From: Selaginella moellendorffii
Taxonomy: Eukaryota > Streptophyta > Lycopodiopsida > Selaginellales > Selaginellaceae
Direction of reading: 5' to 3'
Assembly: GCF_000143415.4 (NCBI RefSeq)
Contig: NW_003314265.1
Span: 3,270,945-3,334,944 of the forward strand
Length of the DNA: 64,000 nt
Under the pieces are notes generated by a model. It saw only the letters and a list, made by a program, of their open reading frames with translations. It made no database searches and was not told the origin of the DNA. Each line of letters begins with the position of its first letter. The stretch's first letter is position 1. This document shows, one piece after another, positions 20,063-31,799 of this stretch. The position numbers were made by a program, and so were the translations under genes.

Positions 20063-22320
20063 CCATTACTATCCGGCCACTTGGCACAGCTATTTTATTG
20101 CAAAACACTGTCGATGATGCTTTTCTGCCAGCTTGAAGATAGATATTGTGCTTGGAGGAGGCAGAATTAGTTAAATGCTTGATGCAATATGCAATACTTT
20201 CCATCTCAAATAAGCACAATAATTTTATGAGATTATGGTTCCTAAAGTTAAATTATGATTGGGGAGGTACATGACATGCTATTGGCAACCATGAAGGAAA
20301 CAAAGCGTGAGCCTGCAATTTTCTTCATAGTGAAATGTGTTAATACCAGCTTAATAGTGTTTTTCCACAATGTGAACATGACCTAATGCCTTCACAGCTG
20401 CACTTTACTATATCTAATAATTTCCTGCACGTAATATTACAAGGTTGAAGTAGATCAATGACATGATGGATGCAATGCATAGCATAATGTTTCTTGTTGG
20501 TATGCCCTAGATAGGACTCTCCATTTGTTGAAGCATCTTTTTCTCTAGTTGTGCGGTCTTTTTCCATAGGTGTAATAGCTATGGATTTTGTTCAATTTTT
20601 CTGTCGGCTCTAGCCAGAGAAAATTTTGAGTGTCCAGATTTCCACCACGTACGCAAAGAAATGTAAAGCTGAGTTGACATTTAAATATTTTATGCTATAA
20701 ATAGAAAAAAATTATATTAAATAGCATAGTGAGATTTTTTAGCTATTGTAAAGATTTCAACCTGGACCACTCCTCTTGTATATAATCTAGGGTTTTGAAG
20801 CTAATTCTAATATACATTTTTTTTTTGTCTTCTAGATATCTTTGACTGGCTCTAAGGAGCATTTGAATTTATACTTTATGTTTACATCATTTATATCTCT
20901 TTTACTTTTGTAGTTTTTCAATATTTTCTCTTTTTTGTTTTTCCTTTTCTTTTAATATACTCTCCCTTTGGAGCAATAATTGGTGCAGTTGCTAAATGAT
21001 ATATAGGTACATCTAAACAATTAGAATAGCATATGGTGCAACTTTAGAGCTGTATTTGCAAATAGAAATGAATGACTTAAATAGATAAGGAAACTCCTCC
21101 ATTTATATACATGTGAGTTTTTATTAAATCCAAATTCTTTCTTTCTTTGAGCAAGATATATTTGTGGCATGATTAGCTAAAAGGGCTAAGAGGCAATGAT
21201 AATTTCAAATTAAATTTAAACTTCAAGTTCATAAGTTGTAATATACTTTCTGTTATAGAGATGAAAACTATCACCATGGAAACATAAACGTTTGAGAAAT
21301 TATTTTTTTGCAAATTTTAAACTTCATAAACTTGATAATCTTGATTTATTTTCTCCTATGAGGGAGGAAGTTGTTATGTCTTCTCCCAAGAGTATATTTA
21401 ATAGAAAGCTAATAAATAAAAAGAACATTTTTAATAGTTTTTTACAAAGTTTGGCTTGCTTTGGAAAGCTAGAAAAAGTGAAAAAAAAATCTTACTGTTC
21501 TAATGTTTGTTAAATTCTCAATATTAATAACACAATAGAAGAAATATTATTAAAATCATTCATAGGCATGCTCAATCTTTTAGTTTAAATTTCTCTAGAA
21601 ATATGGCAAGAGTCACTAAGTTTGAAGAATAACATTTGCTGAAATTAGTTATAAAGCATTTAGAAGGTAAAGCAATCATCTTAGATTAATTAATACATAA
21701 GCTTTCATAATTTACGAGCAGTGGCAAAATGTTATCTTACAGTGAGTAATAGATAAGTCTTCATGATTTAAGGGCTTGAGCAAGAAAATAATAAAATATA
21801 ATTCTAATCCAAAGAAAATTATGAATGATATTGATTAAAGTTTTAAATTAACTATTTTATATACATGCATCTTTATTCATCATTAAAATATTTAATTATT
21901 TAATATAAATTTTAATATATTATGTTATTTTATTTTTAACTTTTTTATTCATTTAGTAAACTGTTTGATGCTAAAACGTTTTAAGAAACTATATACTATA
22001 TACGTGGTATAAAATTGTTTTATTTAAGTTAGAAAAAAACTCAAAGAAATTTATTTGATGATTAACTATTAAATTTTTTTTATGGAAAATTAGAGTTCTA
22101 TATTAAGAAAAATAAAATAAAATATAATTTGTTGACTTAACTTTTTTTAAAACAAAATACAACATTCAAGACACTATGTCAAAATATCTATACTATCCTT
22201 AATTCCAATGAGAAAGAGAAAAGAAATTTCTCTTACCTTAAAAACCTTTTTTATAAGGGTATTAGTTAATATTGAAACCATTAAACCTTTTGGGTTTTAA
22301 TTTTAATTTTCCAGGTAGAG
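20063..22320. other. AT-rich intergenic region without recognised genes
   Basis: More than 2 kb of strongly AT-rich DNA with only short frames. No similarity to genes or to the repeat families found further right was recognised. Confidence 0.6.
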
Positions 22321-23300
22321 AATACTAATAATAATGATACTATCCCTTTGCTGTTGGAGGTCCACAACACCATGGTGTCTACTTACATTCGCATTGGAAG
22401 AAGTTCTCCCAGGGTGAACGCCTCAGTGTGGATCTAGTCGATTCTGGCATGGTTTGGCATTAAATTCTGCAGCATGTTCTATGCCTCAAACAACAAGCTC
22501 TGGACGTGCTCAAGATTGTCACAAAGAAGTTTGGTTGTGTCCACAGCGGCATTCAACCAGTATATTGGTGCAATTCAGCATGTCGTCCAATGCCAGATGC
22601 CACTGTGCTGAAGCTCAGGAATGCGTGTCGGGAGCTGGAGGCGTCATAGGTGGAATCCGAACTAGTTGCCACGCTTGAATGTCAAGTCAACTTGTCCAAG
22701 TCCTTACTCACTGTTTGTGATGTTGACTCTACCTGCGCAAAAGTCCCTGCATGATGACCTCGATCAAGCCAACGCTGAGCACAGGTTAGCACTCCTATAT
22801 TTGGTCCCAGAATCCAGAGCGTCATTTCTTCACCAGTGACTGGGGTGCGTAGCAGCATCTCCTTGCAACTTCATCCAGTCATGCATGCGGAGATGGGCTA
22901 GGTCGTTACTATTGTGCTGCAGCTGTGCGTTGTGCCTGAGAGGGTGGGAGGCAGGCTTACACGACCTCGAGCTATACACAGTTACCACTTCGCATGCATC
23001 CTTGCATCCATTCACATGAGTATGTGTTGGTTGTATGAGACATGTGGTGTACGTTGGGGAGGCATGGACTTCAGAGCTGCAAAGGGCTGCATCCCCAGTA
23101 AGCTGGTCAATTTTGTTATTGTAATGGCTGGTAACTTGTTCTATATTCTTTTGCAAGAGGTTGAGACTAGTCGAGCCAGATCTCCTCACGGAAATGAAAC
23201 TCTGAGCCAGTCATTTTGAACACTTGGCCACATTGACATTCACTATTCCCATGAGCTCTCACTAACAACGTGGTTTCTTAGACATGGACGACCCCAATCA
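22321..23300. other. GC-richer island of unknown identity
   Basis: About 1 kb with markedly higher GC than either flank. The longest frames are 119 codons (minus, 22830-23189) and 101 codons (plus, 22914-23219). None shows a recognisable domain and both strands have frequent stops. It could be a decayed gene fragment, a captured fragment in a transposon, or an RNA-coding unit. Confidence 0.35.
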
Positions 23301-25375
23301 TCACTCACTTGGTGCTATAAATAGGACTTCTAAAATGAGAAAATTATATCTAGTTTGGCAATTAATTTTAAATATTTTTCTTAATAGTGCTTTATTTGGT
23401 ATTTTTTATCTAGTTTAGCTTTTAGTGTGAGATACTTTTTAGTATACTTTCTTAAAATATTTTTAATAAAAGTGTTACTCTGTTTTTCATTAAATGTTAC
23501 ACATGATTTTCTTATGGTAAAATATTTAAGATTTTGTATAGTTTAAAAAAAATAAAATGATATGGTTAGTACAAGTTTTGATTTTATCTAGTTTTAGGTT
23601 CAACTCTTGGCATACTTAACAACACCTCACTATAACAATCAATTTGTAATAAGCAACTTTTGTGCTTTGACATACAAGAAAAATTGTTAGTACATTTTGA
23701 TTACCTTAGAAAGCAAATGTTTGCTTGCCTCTTAGAGAGTGTATTTGTGTGAGAGAAAGAATATTTTGATTCCTAAAATATTTCCTATCCTCTTTCCTTG
23801 CCCCACAAGGGCAAAAAAGGGGCATTTGTGGAGAGCATTAGAGCAATTTTTCATGTTGGAGTAAGTGTTAGGGGAGTGCTTTTCATTCCCTCAACAAATG
23901 GTGAACATAGCATGATGTACATCACTTTTTTTGGAGTCATTTTTCTCTTTCTCTTTCTCTTTTAGCTGCAGAATTTCAAGAGTTATTTCTTGTTAGTCTT
24001 GCAGTGGATTGCTTGATCTTCATCGGGTTGGATATGTCTACTTCTCCTCTTTCTAACAAGGTATAATGCTTATCAAGCCGTGTGGTATTCAAGGAGATAC
24101 AACATTTTTTGACTCAATTTTGTGAACATTTTGGGACTTATTTTTTCTTGCCTAGATTCTAGGCCCAATTTCTCAAAAAGGTGCATATGGGTTTATAAAT
24201 TTAACTTAGATCTACAAGTAAAGGTGATTTTTGATGTTAGAATTGAAAGAATTTATAGCATGCAAAAAGATTTTCTTCCTTGACTAAATAGGGGTGTCTT
24301 TGTAGTAGAAATTTGGGATTTTTTGGACTTTTTTCTAGATGTTGTTTCTTTCTAAAAATGCTTCTTGTCCTAGGCTTTGCATCAATAAATTCAACATATT
24401 ATTATCAATTTAAATGTAAACTTTTGAGTTTAAATTTCTTAGGAGATCACTCAGCCTAATATCATTCAAACCCAAAACCCTTAACCAATTGAAAAAGGGA
24501 GTTTGTTATTATTTATGGTTTCTCTTCATATTTGAACTCCTATAAAAAAAAATTGAGTTTTTTTCCTTGGTTGCTTATATTAGATTATTGATATGTAGAT
24601 GGTTTTTCACAATATTAATGTTTTGGGCTTTGTTTCTTGGATCTCATGGGATATTGAGGCATTTTCATTATGGATCTTGGGATAAGGTTATAGATTGGGT
24701 TGGGCTCTTTTCAATGAGCCTATTTATAGTTAGAATGGTTAAAATTGAAACTAAAATACTCATTTTCCTCTTTTAAATTAAACTTAGATCAAATTTTCTT
24801 GGGAAAGAAGCAATCTTTCCAATAGATGTGCTTAAAGGTGGGTCTTGGGATGTTAAGAGAGTTGCCCTAAAGTAAATTTACTAACTAGATTACATCTTCC
24901 ATTTTCAAGCTTGTTTTTCATTATAATGAGCATTTTAGGTGACTTTAAGCAACTTGCTAAAAGGCCCAAAATAAATAAAGGGCCAAAGGCCATCTAAGCC
25001 ATTTATTTTGGTTAAGGGTCCGTTCGACCTATTAGAGAAGTTTACAGCCTTACTATTCTTTTCAATTAAGTTGCCTTGATTTAGCATGTGCAATGGTTTG
25101 AGCATTTGATGCCGGTACAAACTAGGCAAGTGGCAAATTAACACCTTTTTACCATATATTATGGTATGAAGTAAACTTTATAGCATTTAGAGCAGCTTAG
25201 GTACAACACAACACCTTCAAAAGCCAAGTCTTCTTCATCTTTAGCAGATTCTAGTGATTTAGATCTTTAAGCTATGGTGTAGCCATCTTTAGTTTGACCC
25301 TAGCTCCATGTTTTGCAAAAAAGGAGTGATCTACTAACCTTCTCAAGCATTGGAGTAGTCTCTCCAGCATTTTAT
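23301..25375. other. AT-rich region with a TRIM family-2 LTR fragment
   Basis: Mostly featureless AT-rich DNA. At about 24420-24550 a stretch resembles the LTR of the second TRIM family (compare 45209-45403): it shares ATCACTCAGCC, CCCTTAACCAATTG and TTGAACTCCTAT-like blocks. No coding capacity was seen. Confidence 0.5.
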
Positions 25376-25380
25376 ATCAT

Positions 25381-25542
25381 TGTAGCGTATGTGATCATAG
25401 GATGAGATTTGGATATATTGTCACCGTAGATTCTTGGAACCTTGGGGGATAAATGGGGATAAAATAGCCATTAAGGGCTCTGTCATCAAACAATTGCCCT
25501 TTTTCCAGTTGGCTTAAGGGGAAAGAGATAAGATGCGTTATA
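25381..25542 (+). repeat. TRIM family-1 LTR, left copy
   Basis: Starts TGTAGCGTAT and ends ATGCGTTATA, followed after 2 nt by the primer-binding site. Partner copies are at 25893-25992 (plus, truncated) and 26280-26441 (inverted). Confidence 0.8.
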
Positions 25543-26279
25543 GTTGGTATCAGAACAAATGGCACGGGTTCGATTTCCATTGATTAGTGGTTACTTAAAA
25601 ATATAATATACCCTTGAGTAAAATATATTTCTACCCCTAAATTTGAAATCATATGTATTAGACATCCATGCATACATCCTTCCTCTTGTATGGAGTATTC
25701 ACGGACGAATGTATCCACCATGAGACTATGGTATGGGTAGATGACTAGTTGCCTCACATGGAATAATTGGTCTACACAATAGAAAGATTGGTGGATTGAG
25801 TGCGGAAATGGAGGTGCTAGTTCCCCTTGGCTCAGTAGGGGTTGTTAGTCAATAGTCAATGAGGACATTGACATCTCTGAAGGGGGGGTGAGTGTAACGC
25901 ATGTGATCATGAGATGAGATTTGGATATACTGTCATCGTGGATCCTTGGAACCTTGGGGGATAAATGGGGATAAAATAGCCACTAAAGGCTATTATTTTC
26001 AGAGGACCTCCATTTCTGCACTCAATCTACCAATCCTTCGATTGTGTAAACTAGCTATTTCATGTGAGGCAACTAGTCGTCCACCCGTACCATAGTCCCA
26101 CGGTGGATACCTTCGTCTGTGGATACTCCACACAAGAGGAAGGACGTACGCATGGATGCTCAATACATATGATTTCAAATTTAGAGGTAGGAATATACCT
26201 TGCTCAAGGGTATATTATACTTTTTAAATAGCCACTAATTAATGGGAATAAAATCTATGCCATTTGCTCTGATACCAAT

Positions 26280-26441
26280 TGTAGCGCATCCTATCTCTCT
26301 CCCTTTAAATCAACTGGAAAAGGGGCAATTGCTTTATAAAAGAGCCTTTAGTGGCTATATTATCCCCATTTATCCCCTAAGGTTCTAAAGATCCACGATG
26401 ACAGTATATCTAAATCTCATCCCATGATCATATGCGCTATA
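26280..26441 (-). repeat. TRIM family-1 LTR, right inverted copy
   Basis: The reverse complement aligns over its full 162 bp with the left LTR. Its primer-binding site (minus-strand TGGTATCAGAGC) lies immediately to its left, so this end of the element faces the other end. Confidence 0.8.
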
Positions 26442-26449
26442 ATCATCTA

Positions 26450-27393
26450 TTTTGACTACTACTACACAAATATGATTGTCAATAATAATCATATATGTTG
26501 TGACTTTTTGCAATCTCTTGAAGGAAAAGTGGCAAATTGGGTAGAGTCTCTTCTCCCAGTAGATAGGGCAGAATTTTAGATGCTATTTGCTTCCTTCAAG
26601 AAACATTTCATTGAAGAAAATTTGTAAATCAATTGCTTGTCGATTTCTTTTCATTCCGGTAGGGTGCTCATGAGTCTATCCTTGACTATATCACCAGGTT
26701 TCAAGCATATTGGATTATAGAGTGGTCTAGGACAAATAGTAGAGGATCACAACATTTATAGTAGGTCTTTATAAGAACTTGCAATGAAAACTTCTCAAGA
26801 GGATATTTGGGTCTTGTCACAAGGTATTTTCATTTGCCACAAAGTTAGAAAGAGAGCTGCTTATCAACTTAGGGATTGCCAAAGTTGAGTTTGACCTAGC
26901 CATCACCCTGGTGGAATCACTTTATGCAACTATTTGCTCATTATCACCAAAGCCTATTGCCATTAAGCACACCCCTCTGGCTATTGAGAACTTCACTAAC
27001 AAGATGTGGTAGTTGAAGGAGATTATCCTATAGCAGCAATCATATCACGACAAGCTGCTTTAGGAGCTTGTGGAGTCTAGAAAAGACATAGCAGTAGCTT
27101 AGGAATGCCAATTTAAGTCTTGTTAGTGCACTCATTAAGAGACAAATACACACATGTAGTGTTGTTTCAAGCTTCACCCAAAGCTTCAACCTCCACCATC
27201 TCAACATATCCAACAATGTCCCTTCGCTTGCACCATCTTATCGTCCAAAAACATATTGAGAGCAGTTGAAGCAATGAACGATTGAGGCAGCCCCTTCATC
27301 AAGTAAAGGTAAAGCACAAACCTCATCAGTCAATACAATCTTGGTAGCTGAGGACAAACAATAGTAGCAAACTACAACCACTTAAGCCCAAGC
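26450..27393 (+). pseudogene. Decayed Ty3/gypsy-type gag remnant
   Basis: In interrupted frames this stretch encodes Gag-like segments such as LEGKVANWVESLLP and FKKHFIEENL, followed by an ITRFQAYW-like part. These are the signatures of the Retrotrans_gag domain that packages retrotransposon RNA. Several stops and frameshifts make it non-functional. It is split by the solo LTR inserted at 27394, and possible continuation is seen after 28518. Confidence 0.6.
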
Positions 27394-28518
27394 TGTAGCG
27401 CATGTGGTTTTGACCCTTTATCCTATAGTGATTTACCATAGGATAACACCACAAAGCGGAACCTAAACCCTCTTTGTGCCATGTGTCATATGCCACGTGT
27501 CCATAGGAACCTGAGGTTCAGGGCCTTGGGCCACTGAATGAAGGAACGGTGCCAAACTCCCAAGCATGGAGCCAAGGAGTGACGAAAATGAACCACAGAG
27601 TAACTCCCGAGCATAAAGCCCAAGGAGCGAAAGGACAAGAGCCCGGAGTGATTTGGGACAGTCCTGGAGCAACCAGCATCCCAATGCCAGGACTAGCACA
27701 CAAAACGGAGCCAAACGGAGTCTGGCGCTATTTCGGCATACCGGTGGCCTAAAATGAGGATATGGGTACTCCACCAACTAGCATGGAATGGAACTTGGGC
27801 TTAGACCCAAGCCGGACGCAGAACAAGGACAAGCATGCAAGCAGGAGTTAAACTATGCTTTAGGTTGGTCGGCCATGCCCGACCTACCCACTATCCCTAC
27901 TATACATTTGGAACCCCCTATAGCCCCCCCCCCCCCTTGAGGAACACATGCTTTGGGCTTTCACCCCAAGCCTCCCTTAGTATCAGGAGTTAGTCTCTAG
28001 GACAAGCTTGAAACTTACTAAATATGGAATGTCCCTAGATTGCGAATTTGGACATGGGACAAACACCATTGTGTTCAGGACGATCTCTACATTCCGTAGA
28101 TATGCCAAATGAGCAAATCTAGACACTTTCCATAAATAGCATTTGGGACTGAAATGAGACTAACACAAAGGGCATAATAGCGAGGGTGTTTGGTAGACAC
28201 GGTAAGCTATCATCTAGCGATATTGAGGGACCAAGCTTAATATCGCGGGGGTTCCTAACACTAGCAAGTGCAAGTCAACATCATGAGTTTCTCATCAGTG
28301 TGTCAAGTTTGCTTGACTAAATGACAACTTAGGATTTCCTTCCTTAGTGCCCTTCCAGTCTAAGTGCACATGTGATGACTAGTTTCTCAACTAGCTTAGG
28401 TGGAGACTAATAACGAGTCTAGCAATACCGACCTCCTGCCATCATGGTAGTAAGGAAAGAATATCCGAAAGGACTAGCCGATAGGTAACTTTCGATACCC
28501 GAAATCACATTCGCAACA
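27394..28518 (-). mobile_element. Solo LTR of the LARD-like family, TSD CAAGC
   Basis: A 1125-bp sequence collinear with the LTRs at 34957-36102 and 41077-42212, starting TGTAGCGCATGTGG and ending CGCAACA on the plus strand. CAAGC flanks both sides (27389-27393 and 28519-28523), so this is an insertion reduced to one LTR by recombination. Sense orientation is minus, by analogy with the full copy. It carries scattered substitutions relative to the young copy, mostly transitions, and so is older. Confidence 0.9.
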
Positions 28519-29290
28519 CAAGCAAAGAAGAAAGTGGCCACTCAGCCCATTGTGGATCCTCTGGCATTAGTTGTGAGTGATTCTCTGTCTACACCAAATT
28601 TAGTGATATAGCAAGTGGCTTGTAAACTCCCTTTCAAGTTATTGCTTTCCTCTCCTTTAGGGATCTCACCAACAATTATTCAAGTTCTAAAGCTAGTTCT
28701 TTAGCAATTGGTTGACACTTCTATCACTTTTTTGCTCTAAGAAGTGTTGTGTGTTGTCCCTATATTTAGCCAACATTTGGAGAAATTTGCACAATCAAGA
28801 ACACCACAAAGCACTCTTAGCACAACCCCTCAAGGGGTGCATATCATTGATATAACAAGACATGATGGAAATCCTAGTCCTTTCTTCATCCCAATATAGA
28901 TTGGTACTTCCCTTTGCAAGATGGACATTTTGGGTAACTTTGGTTCCCGGAGTAACATTATCACTCTTGAATCTACCTTTTCAACATAGTTACAAATCAT
29001 TGAGAGCTCCTCCATCGTGTTCAAGACTTTTGCCAATCACATGATTCTTCTAGTAGGCATTTGTTGTGGGTCAAGATTTTGATATAAGGCATTATTTCTG
29101 AGGTAGATTATTAGTGTCTTGGAACATCCTTCTTGAAGGACTCTATCATCCTCGGCCACTCAAGGAAACTCACAACTCATTGCACCATCGATAATACATG
29201 AGGCAAGATGGAAATTAGCCTTGGAATCCATAGTGCCACCTTTTTCAACAACTATGACAGAGCTCTTTCTCAACATGCCCAAAAGGCTTA
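28519..29290 (+). pseudogene. Probable continuation of the decayed gypsy gag/protease region
   Basis: The sequence continues the host of the solo LTR. Broken frames contain a KMDILGNFGSRSNIITLE-like segment of the kind found between gag and the reverse transcriptase. Multiple stops are present. Assignment rests on position and weak similarity only. Confidence 0.35.
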
Positions 29291-29299
29291 GACTAAGAT

Positions 29300-30708
29300 A
29301 GTCTCCACATCTAGACACTTTGCATAAATAGTTAATAGAACCGAACAGGATCAACACATAGGGCATGATAGAGAGGGTGTTTTGATGGATATAGTAAATT
29401 ATCATCTAATGAATATTGAAGGACCAAGCTTAATATTATAGGGGTCTCCCAACATTAGCAAGTGTAAGTCAACAATATAACTTTTTCATCACCATGTCAA
29501 ATATGCTTGACTAATAACAACTTAGGATTTCCTTCCCTAGTGCCTTTTCGGTTTAAGTGCACATATGATAACCAGTTTCTCAACTAGCTTATGTAGAGAT
29601 TAATAATAGGTTCAGCAATATTGACCTTCTGCTATCGTAGTAGTAAGGAAAGAATATCCAAAAGGACTAGCCAACAAGTAACTTTCAATATTTGCAAGCA
29701 CATTCGACACTCTCCCCCCCTTAGGGAAGATTGATGTTCTTGATGTATACTTTACTCTAGACCATTGTTAAAGAAATAACTCTAGAAAAAGTATATGGTA
29801 TTCACACTTTGTGAGAAATGCACTAACTTAAATGAGTTAGGGAGTAACTTTTTTATGTAATACAAATGTGCTACAACTCAAATACCTTTCGATTGTCACT
29901 AACAAGGAAATGACTAATGACCCTTGCTGCTTTAGGTGTCATTTAACTTATAAAAGATGATATGCCCATATCTGTAGGTGATATAGAGAGAGAAGCTAGA
30001 GGCCCTAACCTTTATAAGTAAACAAACTAAACATGTCGATAAAGTTTAGATAAACTACTGTAAATAGGTAGTTAGAGTTGTTTACACATGCACACCCTTT
30101 TTAAATGGAATAAGGAACATCAAGAGAGAGGCGGGTGATATGATCAGTTGATAATAACTACCCCATAACTAAAGATTTCACTATGCACATGAAGTGCCAA
30201 AGTCAGTCTATCTATATTGGCCAAACCCAAAAATCACAAATGGACAATATCAAAGTCATAGATAATGATATCTAAGAGACCAAATTATCAGTGAATAAAT
30301 ATTAGATTAAAACATAAAAGTATTCCAAGTAAGTTATTATCCAATAAACTAGTATTAAGTATACGAAACCACCAAGATCACTATAGTTTGAAGGCATAAA
30401 ATTAACTATCCAACAATATTCAATAACAAATGTATCATTAAAAAAACTCAATGATAAAGCTTAAGTACGAAAAATTGAATATAGTATGCTAAACAATTTA
30501 TGAAAGACAACTAAAAGAACACAAAATATCATTGATAGATAAGTAAAATACTCATGAATGTATCACCCGAAGGTAATAATATCATAATCTATCAGAACTA
30601 ACTCAAGCAATAATCAATAGAACAAAATGAATGTTGCAAAACAAACAAATACTCATTTATGCCAACCATCACACTAGCCGATTTGAATAGATTTTAGTCA
30701 ACCATACT
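29300..30708 (-). mobile_element. Decayed LARD-family fragment (3' LTR end plus internal region)
   Basis: 29300-29712 matches the LTR half that ends CGAATGT...GTCGCGACA in the young copy. A polypurine tract follows (plus-strand CTCTCCCCCCCTTAGGGAAG at 29713), then about 1 kb matching young internal sequence 36122-37090. There are many C-to-T and G-to-A differences. It stops exactly where a plus-orientation LTR of the same family begins at 30709. Confidence 0.7.
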
Positions 30709-31235
30709 TGTTGTGAATGTGATTGTGAGTATCAAAAATTACCTATCAACCAATCTTTTTGGATATTCTTTCTTTACTACTATAACAACAGGAGGTTAGT
30801 ATTATTGGACCTTTTATCAGTCCCTCTTGTGCTAATGGAGTTAATTGGTCATTTCAAGTATACTTAGATTGGATGAGCATAAGGACGGAATTCTTACGTA
30901 TTATTATCTAAACATACTTAGCTCAATAAGGAGTTCTTGTCTTGTTGTGTCTTGCATTAGCAACTAATAAAAACCCCCACATATTGAAATTAATCTCTTA
31001 ATATCGCCAAATGATAGTTTACTATGTTTGCAAAACACTCTTGCTATCATGCCCCTTGTGTTGGTTTCATTTCTAGTCCCATTAGCTATTTATGGAAAAT
31101 GTCTAGATTTGTTCATTTGGCATATCTATAGAATGTAGAGATTATCCTAAATACGATGGTGTTGTTTCTGCATCCAAATTCCAATTTAGTGTCATTTTAT
31201 ATTTAGTAAGTTTTTGTGATTGTCTTAGAGACTAA

Positions 31236-31735
31236 TGCTAGCAACCAAAGAGAACGACTCAAGAAATAATCTATAAGGGTTTAAATATAAAGGGAAAGTG
31301 CCCCATAAATAAAAGTGCACCCTCTTTTTCAATTAGTTAAGGGTTTTAGATACTTAGGGTTTAGCGTTTAAATTTAAATGATACTGGGTTAGGTGACCTC
31401 CCAAGAAGCCCAAATTCAAAAGTTTATATTTGGTATCAAAGGGGTCTTAGGTCTGACTTTGTTGGTTAGCTAATGGAATCACACCATATGTTAATTAACA
31501 TTTGGCAGGTTTAGTTTGCCTTTGGCTGGGCTTGACCAGAGGGTTAGGGTGTCAATAAAGTAGGGCTCTTAAAAGAGCTATGGCCTTTAGCTTTCGTTCA
31601 CGAGGGTGTGAATTTGCAAAGAAGTGTGATGGATTATAAGTAATCAAAGAAAATGATTTGAGAGATAAGGAAGGGAAATGGCCCATGAATAAAAGTGCAC
31701 CCTTTTTTTGGGAAGTTCAAATTCAAAAACTTATA
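31236..31735 (+). mobile_element. TRIM-like element (family 2) with ACTAA target-site duplication
   Basis: A 500-bp non-coding insertion flanked by ACTAA (31231-31235 and 31736-31740). The left LTR (31236-31428) is followed by the primer-binding site TGGTATCAAAG at 31431 and a short internal part. The right LTR (about 31635-31735) lacks a middle segment. LTR sequence matches the pair at 45209-45803 in reverse orientation. Confidence 0.8.
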
Positions 31736-31799
31736 ACTAACTACTGTAGGGGGTTCCAAATGTATAGTAGGGATAATGGGTAGGTTGGGGATGGGTAAC

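Larger units (their letters stand above)
25381..26441. mobile_element. Fold-back TRIM-like element (family 1) with ATCAT target-site duplication
   Basis: A 1061-bp insertion flanked by ATCAT (25376-25380 and 26442-26446). Left to right it holds: an LTR of 162 bp in plus orientation (25381-25542), a primer-binding site TGGTATCAGAAC (25545-25556), a short internal region, a polypurine tract GAAGGGGGGGTGAG, and a second plus-orientation LTR truncated at about 25992. Then comes the internal region again in inverted orientation (about 26000-26279) and a 162-bp inverted LTR (26280-26441) with its own primer-binding site on the minus strand. There is no coding sequence. The primer-binding site matches initiator-Met tRNA. 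Confidence 0.8.

Noticed and set aside
25561-25580. GGTTCGATTTCC, a possible RNA polymerase III B box suggesting a SINE
   Set aside because: It lies next to the TRIM primer-binding site, has no proper A box at the right distance, and is not kept in the inverted copy of the same region.
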